Assembly: GCA_026315105.1 (NCBI GenBank)
Contig: CM048744.1
Coordinates: forward strand, 355,695,168 to 355,759,167
Direction of reading: 5' to 3'
DNA from: Locusta migratoria
Lineage: Eukaryota; Arthropoda; Insecta; Orthoptera; Acrididae
Length of the DNA stretch: 64,000 bases
Program-made: the position numbers and the translations under genes
The notes under the pieces: generated by a model
What the model saw: the letters and a program-made list of their open reading frames with translations, nothing else
Databases searched by the model: none
What the model was told of the DNA's origin: nothing
Part shown: piece by piece, positions 8,880 to 19,829 of the stretch
Position numbering within the stretch: position 1 is the stretch's first letter
How the letters are laid out: every line of letters begins with the position of its first letter

Positions 8880-10460
8880 GAGCTGAACTGATAATTGAGT
8901 ATTTGAAGAGATATGAGAATCTTATTATATAAGGGGTTGCAACATTATAATTTGAGAAGGGATTGAAGGCAGATTAATGAGAAAGATAGTCTGGATAATA
9001 GGAATGAGAGGGAAAAAAAATCATACACTCAATTTCAGCTAGAAAATCACTAAAGGTGGAGGTCTACCTGGAAAATCTTTGGATACATGAACAAAGACAA
9101 TAGCTGAGACAGAGAATCCAAACTCAGATCTTCCATTATACGGTGTACCAAGGAGCAGAGGCAGACTCAGATTACAGTTTAATGATGGTGAAGAATAGGC
9201 TCAAGTATAAGAAAATTTATTAGGAACAATCATCTGCGAAGGAAGTGAGATAATAGAATACTGAGGAATGATGATGTGCATCCGAAGTTCTTTGAGGCTG
9301 TTGATACTACTGTACTGAACACCACTGTAGTTTGGTAGAGAAGGAATAGATATCCATAAAAATGGTAATTCCAAAATGTAGATAGATAATATAGGTGTAA
9401 CAATAACTGTGAAGAAAGTTTGGGTAATACAAGAAATATAATAATTTACTGGTGATAAAATGAAATATAAAAATTTTCAGGAGAAGGAAGAAATATAGCA
9501 ACATAAGTTGCTTAAAAAATTACAATGATGTATAAGGAAGCAAGGCAAAATGACATCTGAGTAAATTTTTGAAAACAGTGCAAATGAACTGAATCAGCAT
9601 ACTAGAAAGCACAAATAACTGTCAGGGTATTTAGAAGGAAAAGTGAGCACATTGAAAGTACAACATGAATGTCTCTGTTAAACACTGACTAGAGAACAGA
9701 TAGGTGGGAGGTGGCGCTGAAGAGGAGGAACTGTATGCAGTCTTCATACAAAATGAAATGAATGTCGATTTGGTAGACATAGGGGATGCAAGATAACGGG
9801 GAGAGTTTGAAAGAGCTTTCAGAGAGTTTTTGTGAAACATGGAGGGAATCATAGGTAAGTATCCAAGGAAATTTGTAACATTTTTGGAGAGCCAACTGAA
9901 ACATAATTTAAGTTTATGTGTAAGATCTATGTTACTACGACACATCATATGATTTTTGGGAGAATAATACCCACACAAGCCTAAAGGTCAGGGATATTAT
10001 ATGTGTAAGAACTATTACACAATCTGCTTGACCCATCTGTTCTGATGTTGTTATTGAATGTAGAATGCAAAAGAATAGAAAATAAACTGATAACCAACTA
10101 CAAATACAGAATGTGGTGTTAAGGAAAGCAAAGACACCAGAGAGGCAATTCTGATATTATGCTTGATAACAGAAGCAAGCTGCACCTTGTTCAAAGATGC
10201 TAATGTTCGAAATCTATAGACCAATAGGTATTAACTGTAGAGCATTATGAATGATAAACATTATGTGTAAGAGCCAAAAGTGATATTTAAGAATAGGAAA
10301 CTGTAATGGAAGTGTGCAGATTGAAAATGGAGTAATGAAAGGATGCAAGTACCGTAAATAAAAGATAGGTTGAGGAATGGGAATGAAATTCAGTGATAGG
10401 GGATATGATTGGTAAAATTTGTTGATGACACTGCTATCCTGTGTCAAAGTAAAAAAGGCT
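8880..10460 (+). pseudogene. Very old LINE relic (endonuclease and RT traces)
   Basis: Faint coding traces on the plus strand. At about 9130-9215 a frame gives VYQGAEADSDYSLMMVKNRL, similar to the C-terminal SDH segment of LINE endonucleases, with SDH changed to SDY. At about 10110-10180 a KDTREAILILCLI-like stretch resembles the GTREAI region of RT, and at 10415-10440 KFVDDTAILCQ resembles the FADD active site with Ala changed to Val. Stops occur throughout. It cannot be assigned to a clade with certainty and is clearly older than the RTE copies. Confidence 0.45.
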
Positions 10461-11129
10461 TACTGTATATTTTATCACATTGCTGGCCTTTTTTCAGTTT
10501 GAACATTGTATGAAGTAAACATAGCTGTAACAGAAACAAGATCACACATAAAATTAATTTGTGAATGAGAACCATAAGATAAATGTTGAAGGTCTGTGTA
10601 GAGTATTGTATGTGTATTATAAATAGTGCACCACTGCAAAACTATGCCTAAATCATAATTGATATTGAAAATTATTGTGCAGCTGCCTCAACATAGTAAT
10701 AATGGATCTCTATACTTCCTGTGTTACCAGAATCATTGGGTAAAGACACCTTCACATGGAGTAGTGGAGAATTTCATGTTCCTAATATCTAGGAAGATGA
10801 TATTTGGATTGCAGCATAGTAATGGATTATTGTTGACAATCTTCAACAGAACACATATCTGACTAATATAAGTCATGCCATATTGGCAGGGCATTTGATA
10901 AACTCCAGACTTTCACAGATGTTTACCATACCAATTTCATATATCTTCATGCACTGAAGTGTCAAATAAACTGTTATAGGCAAGAGTATGCAAACACAGA
11001 GATATATAAACAGGCAGAAGATGGCACTGTGGTCAACACTGCCTATGTAATACAACAGGTGTCTGGCACAGGTATTAGATCAGTTACTGCTGCTACTATG
11101 GCAGGTTATCATGATTTTAGTGAGGTTGA
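10461..11129. other. No gene seen; possible LINE remnant
   Basis: The sequence is AT-rich and unstructured. Frame 10659-10862 (67 residues) could be the tail of the preceding LINE relic but lacks motifs. Confidence 0.35.
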
Positions 11130-11510
11130 ATATGTTGTTATAGTCAGTGCACAAGGGATGGAACACAGTATCTCTTAGTAATGAGGTGGGGATTTTCCCA
11201 TTTCACAAATGTATCATGAATATCAGAAATACAGCAAAACATCAAATCTCTGACATTGCTGCAGCCAGAAGAAGACCCTGCAAGGATGGGACCAATGAAT
11301 CCTTCAGAATGGCAGAATTACAACCCTTCCACAAAGTTCTGCATATTCCAATGCTGGGCCATCAACAAGTGTCAGTGTTTGAACCATTCAATGACACATC
11401 ATCAATGTGGGCTTTTGGAGCGAAAGGCCCAATCATGTACCCTTGCTGAATGTACAAGAGAAAGCTTTCCACCTTGCTGGGTCCGTCAACACCAACATTT
11501 GACTGTCAAT
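11130..11510 (+). pseudogene. Tc1-like transposase N-terminal relic
   Basis: The translated fragments ISDIAAARRRP, then MLGHQQVSV, the 'MWAFGAKGPIM' stretch and a PSTPTFD/NDW end correspond in order to a Tc1/mariner transposase. They follow the DNA-binding region, the helix with 'TSVSVRTI', the 'GL-R-PLLT' linker and the 'H-DWTVDDW' stretch before the catalytic core. The downstream DDE domain is absent, because the SINE begins at the NDW codons. Multiple frameshifts are present. The identification rests on remembered locust Tc1-type repeats, so it is moderate. Confidence 0.55.
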
Positions 11511-11598
11511 GACTGGATAGCTCAGACAGTAGAGTGCTTGTCTGTGAAAGGCAAAAGTCCCAGGTTTGATTTCCAGTTCCGGCACACAATTTTAATCT
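11511..11598 (+). mobile_element. tRNA-like head of foldback/SINE
   Basis: A box tagctcagacag (11518-11529) and degenerate B box ggtttgatttcc (11563-11574), then 'ggcacacaattttaatct'. This is the same head as at 3573-3655. It continues directly into the tandem repeat, whose unit includes the arm sequence of this element. Confidence 0.75.
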
Positions 11599-11892
11599 GC
11601 CAGGAAGTTTCATGTCAGTGCACTCTCCATTGCAGAGTGAAATTTTCATTATGTTTTACCTTGTTTTAGGCATACTGTCATTTTTGGGGTTACTATTGCC
11701 AGGAAGTTTCATATCAGTGCACTCTCCATTGCAGAGTGAAATTTCATTATGTTTTACCTTGTTTTAGGCATTCTGCATTTTTGGGGTTACTATTGCCAGG
11801 AAGTTTCATATCAGTGCACTCTTCACTGCAGAGTGAATTTTCATTATGTTTTACCTTGTTTTAGGAATTCTGTCATTTTTGAGGTTACTATT
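11599..11892 (+). repeat. Tandem repeat, three units of 97-99 bp
   Basis: Units 11599-11697, 11698-11794 and 11795-11892 each start 'gccaggaagtttcat' and continue through 'cattgcagagtgaa' and 'ttttaccttgttttagg' to 'ggttactattg'. Part of the unit is the SINE/foldback arm and the rest is flanking sequence, so the duplication arose after the insertion. Confidence 0.9.
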
Positions 11893-12499
11893 GCTAGTGA
11901 AACATCAAACATTACAATTGTGTTTTCACATTATTTTGTAAGTTATTACTGCTATAAGAATAGCTAATGCTTAAAAGCTGATATGAATACTGTTTCTTTT
12001 AAATATTTTTCATCAATCCCCTATAGCTGAGGTGTTGCCTTTCCATCATTTTACATATTACTCCATCCAGAAATTCCTTTTATTGAATTCTTCCAGCTAT
12101 ATTGTATATGCACAGTAATTAAAAAATTGATATATGATGTACTTACTGGTGGTGCAATATAATGATTAGAAGTCTATATATTATGGAGGTCTTGGTAATA
12201 ATGTGAAACAGGAAGAATTTTAACTGTGTGGATTTGAATGCTTTATTTATTTTATTTATTTATCCATCCATAGACAATCAAAACTGTATGTATGTTATCA
12301 ACATAGGTTTACATAGTAGATATGCAAGAATTCATAAATAATCAATGTAGTTACATAAATATTCAATGCAGTTACACAAATTCATACGTATTCAATGCAG
12401 TTAGACAATTTCAGACATATCCTATGCAGTAAATATAATTTTAAAAATTTTCATCCTTTTCTGTGACCAAACAAAGATTAAAATGTTCTTTTTTTATAG
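11893..12499. other. AT-rich DNA, no gene seen
   Basis: No protein similarity is visible. A weak period of about 38 bp occurs at 12290-12430 ('cattcaatgcagttac...' repeated imperfectly about four times). Confidence 0.45.
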
Positions 12500-12612
12500 T
12501 TTCATCCTCAGAAAATACTGGAAAAGTACTTTCCTGATGGTCCTGTAACATCATCTGATTTTGTGTCAGATGATACTTCCTTTAGAGATTTTTCTCCAGA
12601 CTCAAAATGATG
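12500..12612 (+). CDS. Candidate exon of an unknown host gene
   Basis: A pyrimidine-rich stretch ending in 'tttttttatag' (AG at 12498-12499) precedes an open frame of 36 codons, HPQKILEKYFPDGP followed by VTSSDFVSDDTSFRDFSPDS, then Lys and TGA (12608-12610). Immediately after comes 'tggtaagt' with a donor-like GTAAGT at 12613. A second acceptor-like AG at 12510-12511 keeps the same phase. Only this frame is open. The composition (balanced, acidic, Ser/Asp/Phe-rich) looks more protein-like than the surroundings. I do not recognise a family. It could be a terminal exon or chance. Confidence 0.3.
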
Positions 12613-14149
12613 GTAAGTTATTCAATGTGTTGACATTTTTAAGAAGTGTTGTACAATTTGTATTATATTGAAAACATGAGAATACATTCAACACTTTTAT
12701 TTAATTTGTTGACAAATGATTATATGGTATTTGAATGAGTTAGAGTAATGCTTTGGTGCCTTTTGTGGATGGCTTTGTAGAAAAGATAAATTGGAATTCA
12801 AGCCCATCAATTCACTGCAAATAAATTCTAAATACTTTCTCAATTATTAATAGACTGAAGGTATAGAACTCAAAGAAATCAATATAACACAAAGAATATT
12901 AAGCTTTGCAACCTTCTTTTCATTTCCAAGATGGTCATACTCCATTTAATTACTGGGTTGAAGCCTTTTGCTTCCTTTCATTTCCTCTTTTTTACCAGGA
13001 ATAATATGAACATGTTGCTTCAGTCCAATGTCATTGCCATCTTTCATTATATACATGTGAATGCTTATTGTGCAGGCTGGAAGGGATGGTGGGTTTAAAA
13101 CAACCTCAAACTAAAATTATATGGATAAAATTACAGTGCTTCTAAACACAGGGTGCTTAGCTTTCTGTCCCTGATTATAGTGGATATGTGGATATACATT
13201 TAATATAAGTGAGTGTTGTACTCTTTCAGTAATTATTCACAATTATTTTTCTGATCAAACTTACCGGTAAAGTATATTGCAAATGCCTCAGAATTGCTTC
13301 AGTAGACCCCTTTAATTATAACTGGTGGGAAATACAAACTATTTAGCTGTACTCCATAATGAGCAACACAAATGTTTGATATGCAGAGTACTTCATGTAT
13401 TTCTAGAACTCCTTATCTAAAAATGATTTTGTTCCATTTCATGCTATTTGGAAACATTATGCCTAACATTTAATCACTAATCAACATATTTTAATCATGC
13501 AGCATGTCACCAATACCATCTGCATGTATAGGAATATTTATCTCATGCATATCTTTCATCTATTCACATTTAAAGATACAAAGCAAGCAGTCATTCATAA
13601 CACTGAATATAAATTATGTCTAATTTCTTGATGAAGAGGATATGTCCTTACTTTCTGCCATAATGAGACTGGTTCATCCAGTCAAGTTTATGGGAATCTA
13701 AAATGTGCTATGGAAATTAAAACATGGCACAGTATTAATATATGCAATATAGACACTTGTTTCAAATTTGTGTCAAGGTTTGTTGAGAGGTTAACTTCAT
13801 GTAGTAGCTCAGGTAAACATTGCACACTCTTCACCTTCATGGCAGCCTCTGTACTTTTCTGGTCAACCAGGTTTAACAGAAAAATGTATCCCATTCATTG
13901 GGGGAGGTGGGAGGGGGGGACAGGTAAAACAAATTAAATTAGTTATCCAGGTTCTTGTTGCTTAGAATCAAGTTGTTTATCTGAATCTGGAATGTTTTGC
14001 TGTTCAGTTCCTTGCAACCCATGTAAAATAGATATAGTTGACACAAACAATTCTTTTCAGGTAAACAGCTGGTAAGCCATGGAAAGGTTTTTGTTACCAT
14101 ATGTCATATCACATATAACAATGAGAATTTAAAGTAAATTCCCCCAGAA
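12613..14149. other. No gene seen
   Basis: AT-rich sequence, with a G-rich patch at 13900-13920. The opposed frames at 13688-13937 overlap each other and show no family features. Confidence 0.4.
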
Positions 14150-14660
14150 ACAAGATGAGACTGTAACTCTCATTCCTGGATTCCTTCTTTGCATACTGTG
14201 GCTAGTGTCTGCAAAACAATTCTGCTTTTTTCCTTGGGTCTTGCTTTATACTCAAAGTAAGACCATGGCAACCATATTTCAGGTTGACTGGTTTACTCAT
14301 AGTGAAAGGAGTTTGTAGTCAGATGATTAATACTGTTTGGCAACAGAAGGTCTCAAACTACATTGAAATTATACTAGGATGCAGGATAACTCCTGAATGA
14401 CAATAATGCACTCAATGACACTGATGAGAGCAAGTCTGGTAGTGTACCATATATGGGGAAAATGGTAAAGGTGTCTACACTCAACAGCCACATAGATCCC
14501 TGAAATGGCTCAACAGAATCAATGTGCACCATCTCCCATGGTTGATTAGTGCAAGGTCATGGCAAAAAAATATTGCTCTGGAGATGCCTGATTGAAGGAG
14601 CAGTGGCATTAACTTATCTGTTCAAATAACAGCATCTGTCTGTTGTTCTCAACACTTCAC
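14150..14660 (-). pseudogene. Second Ty3/gypsy integrase relic
   Basis: The minus strand from about 14545 reads PWEMVHIDSVEPFQGSMWLL, then VDTFTIFPYMV and, after frame breaks, FETFC. These match the start of the gypsy integrase core (PWERVHIDFAGPF, VD-x-FSKFP), including the first catalytic Asp (HID). The second Asp and Glu regions are not recognisable. It differs in sequence from the gypsy relic at 3.7-7.8 kb, so it belongs to another family. The upstream part (14660-14900) may hold its zinc domain, but I cannot support that. Confidence 0.6.
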
Positions 14661-15121
14661 ACAACTGTCATGTTTAGTTGTATTACAGTGTTGTCGCACA
14701 TTCTAACTTTACAAAGTTCAACAAATATATCCTTGTCAGTACTGAAGAACTTTGAACGAAAATCACGGTTAAATCCTCACAATGTTGTTGGAGTGCTTTT
14801 CTCTTGGCATATTAAACCAGATTGAATTTATATCCACATAGAATAATTTGACCATGTATGCAATGTTCATCAGATCAGAAACCATTTTTGGCTTCAAGAC
14901 CATTTTGTTGACCCCACTCACTTACAACAACATGATGTCTTATGTCAGTGATTTACTAGTGTATTATCCTGCTTGTCTGCTATAGTTCTGATAAATAAAG
15001 CTGTGTAGTAATTGTTGTGATTACTATCAGGACACAAGAATAAAAACATGAAAATGTTTCTCACATGTCAATGCTTCAGGAAGTATTTAACAATAAAATG
15101 ATTATAGCTTATCTAGCCACA
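14661..15121. other. Unassigned
   Basis: No motif was seen. It may include decayed gypsy sequence upstream of the integrase relic. Confidence 0.35.
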
Positions 15122-15484
15122 GTCAGTTACCTGGTGTTGTTGTGGTCATCATTCCTGAGATTGGTTTGATGCAGCTCTCCTTGCTACCCTGTCCTATGCA
15201 AGCCTCTTTATCTCTAAGTAGAGCAACCCACATCATTTTTAACCTGCTTTCTGTATTCGTCTCAGTTTCCTTCTGCAACTTTTACCCCACACACATTGTC
15301 CAATGCTAAATTTATATCACAGAATGTGTTTCACCAATCAATCCTTTCTCTTAGTTAGGATATGCAAGAAATTCCTTTTTTCCCCAGTTCTGTTTAATAC
15401 TTTCTCATTAGTTAGATAATCTACCCATCTAATCTTCATCGTTTATCTGTGGCACCACATTTAAAGTGCTTCTATCATCTTTCT

Positions 15485-15907
15485 AACAACAATGGGAGGT
15501 TCAGTAAGGAATGTTAATAATAATATGTAGATAGGGAACAACTCACCATAAAGACCGATGTTGAGCTGCTGTCAGACACAAATAAAAGACACACAAACAT
15601 ACACACAATTCTAAATATTTTGCCACAGCCTTCCTTAGAAAGAAAACACTCAACCACACAATCACTCAAGCACACTCATCCACACATCAGCCATCTCTGG
15701 CTGCCCAGCACAGTCTCTGTGTTGGGCGGCCAGAGACGTGTGTAGATGAGTGTGCCTGAGTAATTGTATGGATTAGTGTTCTCTTTCTGAGGAAGGCTGC
15801 GGCAAAAAATTTAGAATTGTGTGTGTGATTGTGTGACTTTTATTTGTGTCCATCGGCGACTCAATGTTCATCTTTACGGTGAGTTGTTACCTATCAACAT
15901 ATTATTA
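15485..15907. mobile_element. Foldback element with 16 bp target duplication
   Basis: The two halves (about 15530-15705 and 15720-15900) are imperfect inverted repeats: 'aacaactcaccataaagac' on the left and 'tttacggtgagttgttacc' on the right, with 'agccatctctggctgcc' near the centre. The identical 16-mer 'cttctatcatctttct' flanks it at 15469-15484 and 15908-15923, and that 16-mer aligns to the undisturbed RTE sequence. The right half contains 'ctgaggaaggctgcggc' followed by 'aaaaaa', resembling a hammerhead core. Relatives lie at 22.2, 44.3, 59.4 and 63.2 kb. Confidence 0.8.
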
Positions 15908-15923
15908 CTTCTATCATCTTTCT

Positions 15924-16550
15924 GTCTGAACTCCTTATGGTCCATGTTTCACCCTCATGTAATGCTACACTCCATACAAATACTTTCAGAATCGCCTTCC
16001 TAACATTTAAAGGAATGCTGGATGTCAACAAATTTTGCTTCTTCACAAATGCTTTTATTTGCATCACCATTATGCATTTTGTATCTTCTGTAGTTATGAG
16101 TAGTTATTTTGCTACCCAAATAACTAAACTCATCTACTACTTTTATTTTCTCATTACCTAATCTAATTCCTTTGGCATTGCCTAATTTTGTTAGACTACA
16201 GTCCATTACCATTGTTTTGCTCTTGTTTATGTTTATATTATAACCTTCTTTCATAACACAGTCCATTCTGTTAAATTGCTCTTCCAGGTCATCTGATGTC
16301 TCAGACAGAATTACAATGACATCAGCAAACTGCAAAATTTTTATTTTTTCTCCTTGAACGTTCATTCCTTCTCCAAATTTTTGCCTTCACAGTTTGCTCA
16401 TTGTACAGATCGAATAACAATGAGGAAAAGCTACAACCCTGTCTCAATCCCTTACCGTCAACTTTGTTCCTTTCAATCCCTTTGACTCTATAACTGCTGT
16501 CTGGTTTTTGAGCAAATTGTATATAACTTTTCAGCACCTATAATTTACCC
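15924..16550 (-). pseudogene. RTE copy B reverse transcriptase, 3' half
   Basis: Open pieces at 16000-16365 and 16322-16537. Motif B appears as GKGLRQGCSFSSLLFDLY and motif C as LQFADVIVILSET, where the second catalytic Asp is Val. The downstream NINKSKTMVMDCSLTKLGNA and FSYLGSKIT segments match copy C. The C-terminal region continues, decayed, to 15131 on the far side of the foldback element. The loss of a catalytic residue and many frameshifts make this an old copy. Confidence 0.8.
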
Positions 16551-16574
16551 CTTGTTTGTTGTTGTGGTCTTCAG

Positions 16575-17351
16575 TCCGGAGACTGGTTTGATGCAGCTCT
16601 CCACAATACCTTATCCTGAGCAAGCCTCTTGATCTCCACATAAGACAGCAACCTACATCTGTCTGAATCTGCTTACTGTATCCATCTCTTGGTCTTCCTC
16701 TGCGATTTTTACCCCACACACTTCCCTCCAACGATAAATTCACAATTCCTTGATGTCTAAGAATGTGTCCCACCAATCTATCCCTTCTTTTAGTCAAGGT
16801 ATGCCAGAAATTTCTTTTTTCCCCAATTCTGTTCAGTACCTCCTCATTAGTTACATGATCCACCCATCTAATCTTCAGCATTCTTCTGTAGCACCATATT
16901 TCAAAAGCCTCAATCCTCTTCCTGTCCGCACTGTTTATCGTCCATGTCTCACTCCCATACAAGGCAACACTCCATACAAATGCCCTCAGAAAGGACTTCC
17001 TTAGGCTTAAATCAATATTCGATGTTAACAAATTTCTCTTTTTCAAAAACACTTTTCTACCCATTGCCATTCTGCATTTTATATCCTCTGTACTGCGACC
17101 ATCATTTGTTATTTTACTGCCCAAGTAACAAAACTCATGTTTATTGCTTCGTTTCCCAAAGTAATTCCTTCAGCATCACCTGATTTTCTTACACTGCACT
17201 CCATTACCCTAGTTTTGCTCTTATTAATGTTCATCTTATATGCACCTTTCAGCACACTGTCCATTCCATTCAATTGCTCTTCCAGGTCCTTTGCTGTATC
17301 TGACAGAATTACTATGTCGTCGGCAAAACGCAATGTTTTTAATTCTTCCCC
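16575..17351 (-). pseudogene. RTE RT motif C and C-terminal region, copy C
   Basis: From 17333 the frame has RFADDIVILSDTAKDLEEQL, with both catalytic Asp kept, then MNINKSKTRVMECS. A deletion of about 8 bases near 17145 shifts the frame within the FCYLGSKIT motif. The following frame (17124-16531) contains SADRKRIEAFEIWCYRRMLK, HTLTKRRDRLVGHILRH and NRRGRPRDGYSKQ, then ends past the tail. This C-terminal region is characteristic of BovB-like RTE proteins. Confidence 0.85.
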
Positions 17352-18338
17352 CTAAACTTTTATTCCTTCACCATATTTCTCCTTGCTTTCCTTTATAGTT
17401 TGTTCAATGTACAAATTGAATAACATTGGAGAAAGGCTACAACCCTGTCTCACTCCCTTCCCAACCACTGCATCCCTTTCATGCCCTTCAACTCTGACAA
17501 CCGCTTTCTGGTTTTTGTACAAGTTGTAAATAACCTTACGCTCCCTATATTTTACTCTAGCTTGTATCAGAACTTGAAAGAGTTTATTCCAATCAACATT
17601 GTCAAAAGCCTTCTCCAAATCTACAAAAGCTAGAAATGTAGGTTTTCCTTTTCTTAATCTATCTTCTAGGATATGCCATAAAGTGAGTATTGCCTCCCGA
17701 GTTCCTACATTTCTCCTGAACCCAAACTGATCTTCCCCGAGGTCGGCTTCTACCAGTTTTTCCGTCCTTTTGTATATAATTCGTGTTAATATTTTGCAAC
17801 CATGACTTATTAAACTGATGGTTCTGTAGTTTTCACAGCTGTCTGCACCTGCTTTCTTTGGAATGGGGATTATAACATTTTTCTTAAAGTCTGAGGGTAC
17901 TTCGCCTGTCTCATACATCTTACATACCAGGTGAAACAGGTTTGTCATGGCTGGTTCTCCCAGAGACTTCAGTAGCTCTGAGGGAATATCATCTACTCCA
18001 GGGGCCTTGTTTCGACTTAGGTCTTTCAGGGCTCTGTCAAATTCTTCTATCAGTACAGTATCACCTATTTCATCTTCATCTACATCCTCTTCCCTTCCTA
18101 CAATATTGTCTCGAAGTTCATTTCCTTTGTAGAGCCCCTCTATATACTCTTTCCACCTTTCAGCTTTCCCTTCTTTGCTGAGAACTGGTTTTCCATCAGT
18201 GTCCTTGATATTCATAGAGCTGTTTTTCTTATCTCCAAATGTTTCTTTTAATTTCCTGTAGGCTGTATCTATTTTTCCCCTATTTATACATTCTTCTACA
18301 TCCTTGCATTTGCCTTCTAGCCACTCCTGCTTAGCCAT
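17352..18338 (-). pseudogene. RTE reverse transcriptase, copy C
   Basis: A 328-residue open stretch in the RT region: GVDDIPSELLKSLGEP, IIPIPKKAGAD, ENYRTISLISHG, EDQFGFRRNVGTREAIL, FVDLEKAFDNVDW (motif A), GVRQGCSLSPMLFNLY (motif B). It ends at a TAG where copy A has CAG (Gln), just before motif C. In the original element it was one ORF with the endonuclease. It uses the nicked target 3' end to copy element RNA. Confidence 0.85.
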
Positions 18339-18369
18339 TTTGCACTTCCTGTCAATCTCATTTTCTTAG

Positions 18370-19440
18370 TCATCTGTACTCCATTTTGCCTGTTTCATTT
18401 ACTGCATTTTTATATTTTCTCCTTTCATCGATTAAATTTAGTATCTCCTGTGATATCCAAGGATTTTTTGTAGGTCTTGCCTTCCTACCTATTTTGTCCT
18501 CTGCTGCTTTCACTATTTCATCTCTCAACTTTACCCATTCCTCCTCTACTGTTTTATTTTCCCTTCTTTCTGTCAATTGTTGCCTAAAGCTCCCTCTGAA
18601 ATTCTTAAGAACCTCAGGTTCCTTCAATTTATCCAGCTCCCATCTCCTTCTTTTCCTACCTTTTTGTAGTTTCTTCAGTTTCAGCCTACAGTTCATAACC
18701 AACAAGTTATGGTCAGAGTCTATATCTGCCCTTGGGTATGTCTTACACTGTAAAACCTGGTTCCAAAATCTATGTCTTACCATTATAAAATCTATCTGGT
18801 ATCTCCCGGTGTCTCCTGGTCTCTTCCACGTATACAACCTTCTTTTGTGATTCTTGAACCAGGTGTTTGTTATAACTAAATTATGTTCCGTGCAAAATTC
18901 TACCAGGCAGCTTCCTCTTTCATTCCTATTGCCCAGACCATATTCACCTACTATCTTCCCTTCCCTTCCTTGCCCTACTACCGAATTCCAGTCTCCCATA
19001 ACAATTAACTTTTCGTCTCCCTTAATTGTCTGAATAATTTCCTTTAGCTCCTCATATATTTCTTCGATTTCCTCATCATCGGCAGAGCTAGTTGGCATAT
19101 AAACCTGTACTACTGTTGTCGGTTTTGGCTTCATAACTATCTTGACAATGATAATGCAATCACTGTGCTGGTCATAGTAGTTTACCCGCATTCCTATTTT
19201 CTTATTCATTATCAATCCTACTCCTGTGATACCCCCAAATGATTCTGTATTTATAATCCTGTACTCACCTGACCAGAAATCCTGTTCATCCTGCCACCGA
19301 ACTTCACTAATCCCCACTATATCTAGCTTCAACCTATCCATTTCCCTTTTTAAATTTTCTAATTTTCCTACTCTATTAAGGGATCTAACATTCCACGCTC
19401 CGACCCGTAGAATGCCAGTATTGTCTTTCCTGATGATCAC
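18370..19440 (-). CDS. RTE endonuclease domain, copy C ORF N-terminus
   Basis: A 356-residue frame, the best-preserved protein in the window. It is an exonuclease-endonuclease-phosphatase domain: AWNVRSLN (Asn17), ISEVRW (Glu46), VQVYMPTSS, MGDWNSVVG (Asp150, Asn152), RYQIDFIMVRHR, then DIDSDHNLLVMN (Asp243, His244). All catalytic positions expected for a target-DNA nickase are present. After residue 250 comes a basic linker leading to RT. The frame stops where CGA became TGA (18370-18372), a CpG-type transition, with one extra A just after; the true ORF continued into the RT frame at 18338. The CFDP2-like domain class is what links it to BovB. Confidence 0.85.
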   Translation of the reverse strand: MIIRKDNTGILRVGAWNVRSLNRVGKLENLKREMDRLKLDIVGISEVRWQDEQDFWSGEYRIINTESFGGITGVGLIMNKKIGMRVNYYDQHSDCIIIVKIVMKPKPTTVVQVYMPTSSADDEEIEEIYEELKEIIQTIKGDEKLIVMGDWNSVVGQGREGKIVGEYGLGNRNERGSCLVEFCTEHNLVITNTWFKNHKRRLYTWKRPGDTGRYQIDFIMVRHRFWNQVLQCKTYPRADIDSDHNLLVMNCRLKLKKLQKGRKRRRWELDKLKEPEVLKNFRGSFRQQLTERRENKTVEEEWVKLRDEIVKAAEDKIGRKARPTKNPWISQEILNLIDERRKYKNAVNETGKMEYR

Positions 19441-19829
19441 ATCCTCCTGAGTAGTCCCCGCCCGGAGATCTGAATGGGGGGACTATTTTACCTCTGGAAT
19501 ATTTTACCCGAGAGGATGCCATCATCATATGTTCATACAGTAGAGCTGCATGTCCTCGGGAAAGGTAACGGCTGTAGTTTCCCCTTGCTTTCAGCCGTTC
19601 GCAGTAGCTGTGTGGCAAAGCCACATTAGCTGATGTTACAAGGCCAGCTCAGTCAATCATCCAGACTGTTGCCCCTGTAACTACTGAAAAGGCTGCTGCC
19701 CCTCTTCAGGAACCACACGTTTGTCTGGCCTCTCCACAGATACCCCTCCGCTGTGGTTGCATCTACGGTACGGCTATCTGTATCATTGAGGCACGCAAGC
19801 CACCCCACCTCGGCAATGTCTGTGTCTTA

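Larger units (their letters stand above)
16554..19826 (-). mobile_element. RTE/BovB-like LINE, copy C, nearly complete
   Basis: A 3273 bp element. Sense order: 5' UTR from 19826 ('acacagacattgccgagg') to about 19440, endonuclease, reverse transcriptase, C-terminal region, and a tail 'gaccacaacaacaaac' at 16554-16570. It interrupts copy B exactly between two adjoining RT codon regions. Only a 3 bp 'ctt' (16551-16553 and 19827-19829) could be a target duplication. The 5' UTR lacks the first few bases seen in copies B and E. Confidence 0.9.

Noticed and set aside
11599..11892. CRISPR-like array
   Set aside because: The units are directly adjacent, 97-99 bp with no unique spacers, and the genome is eukaryotic.
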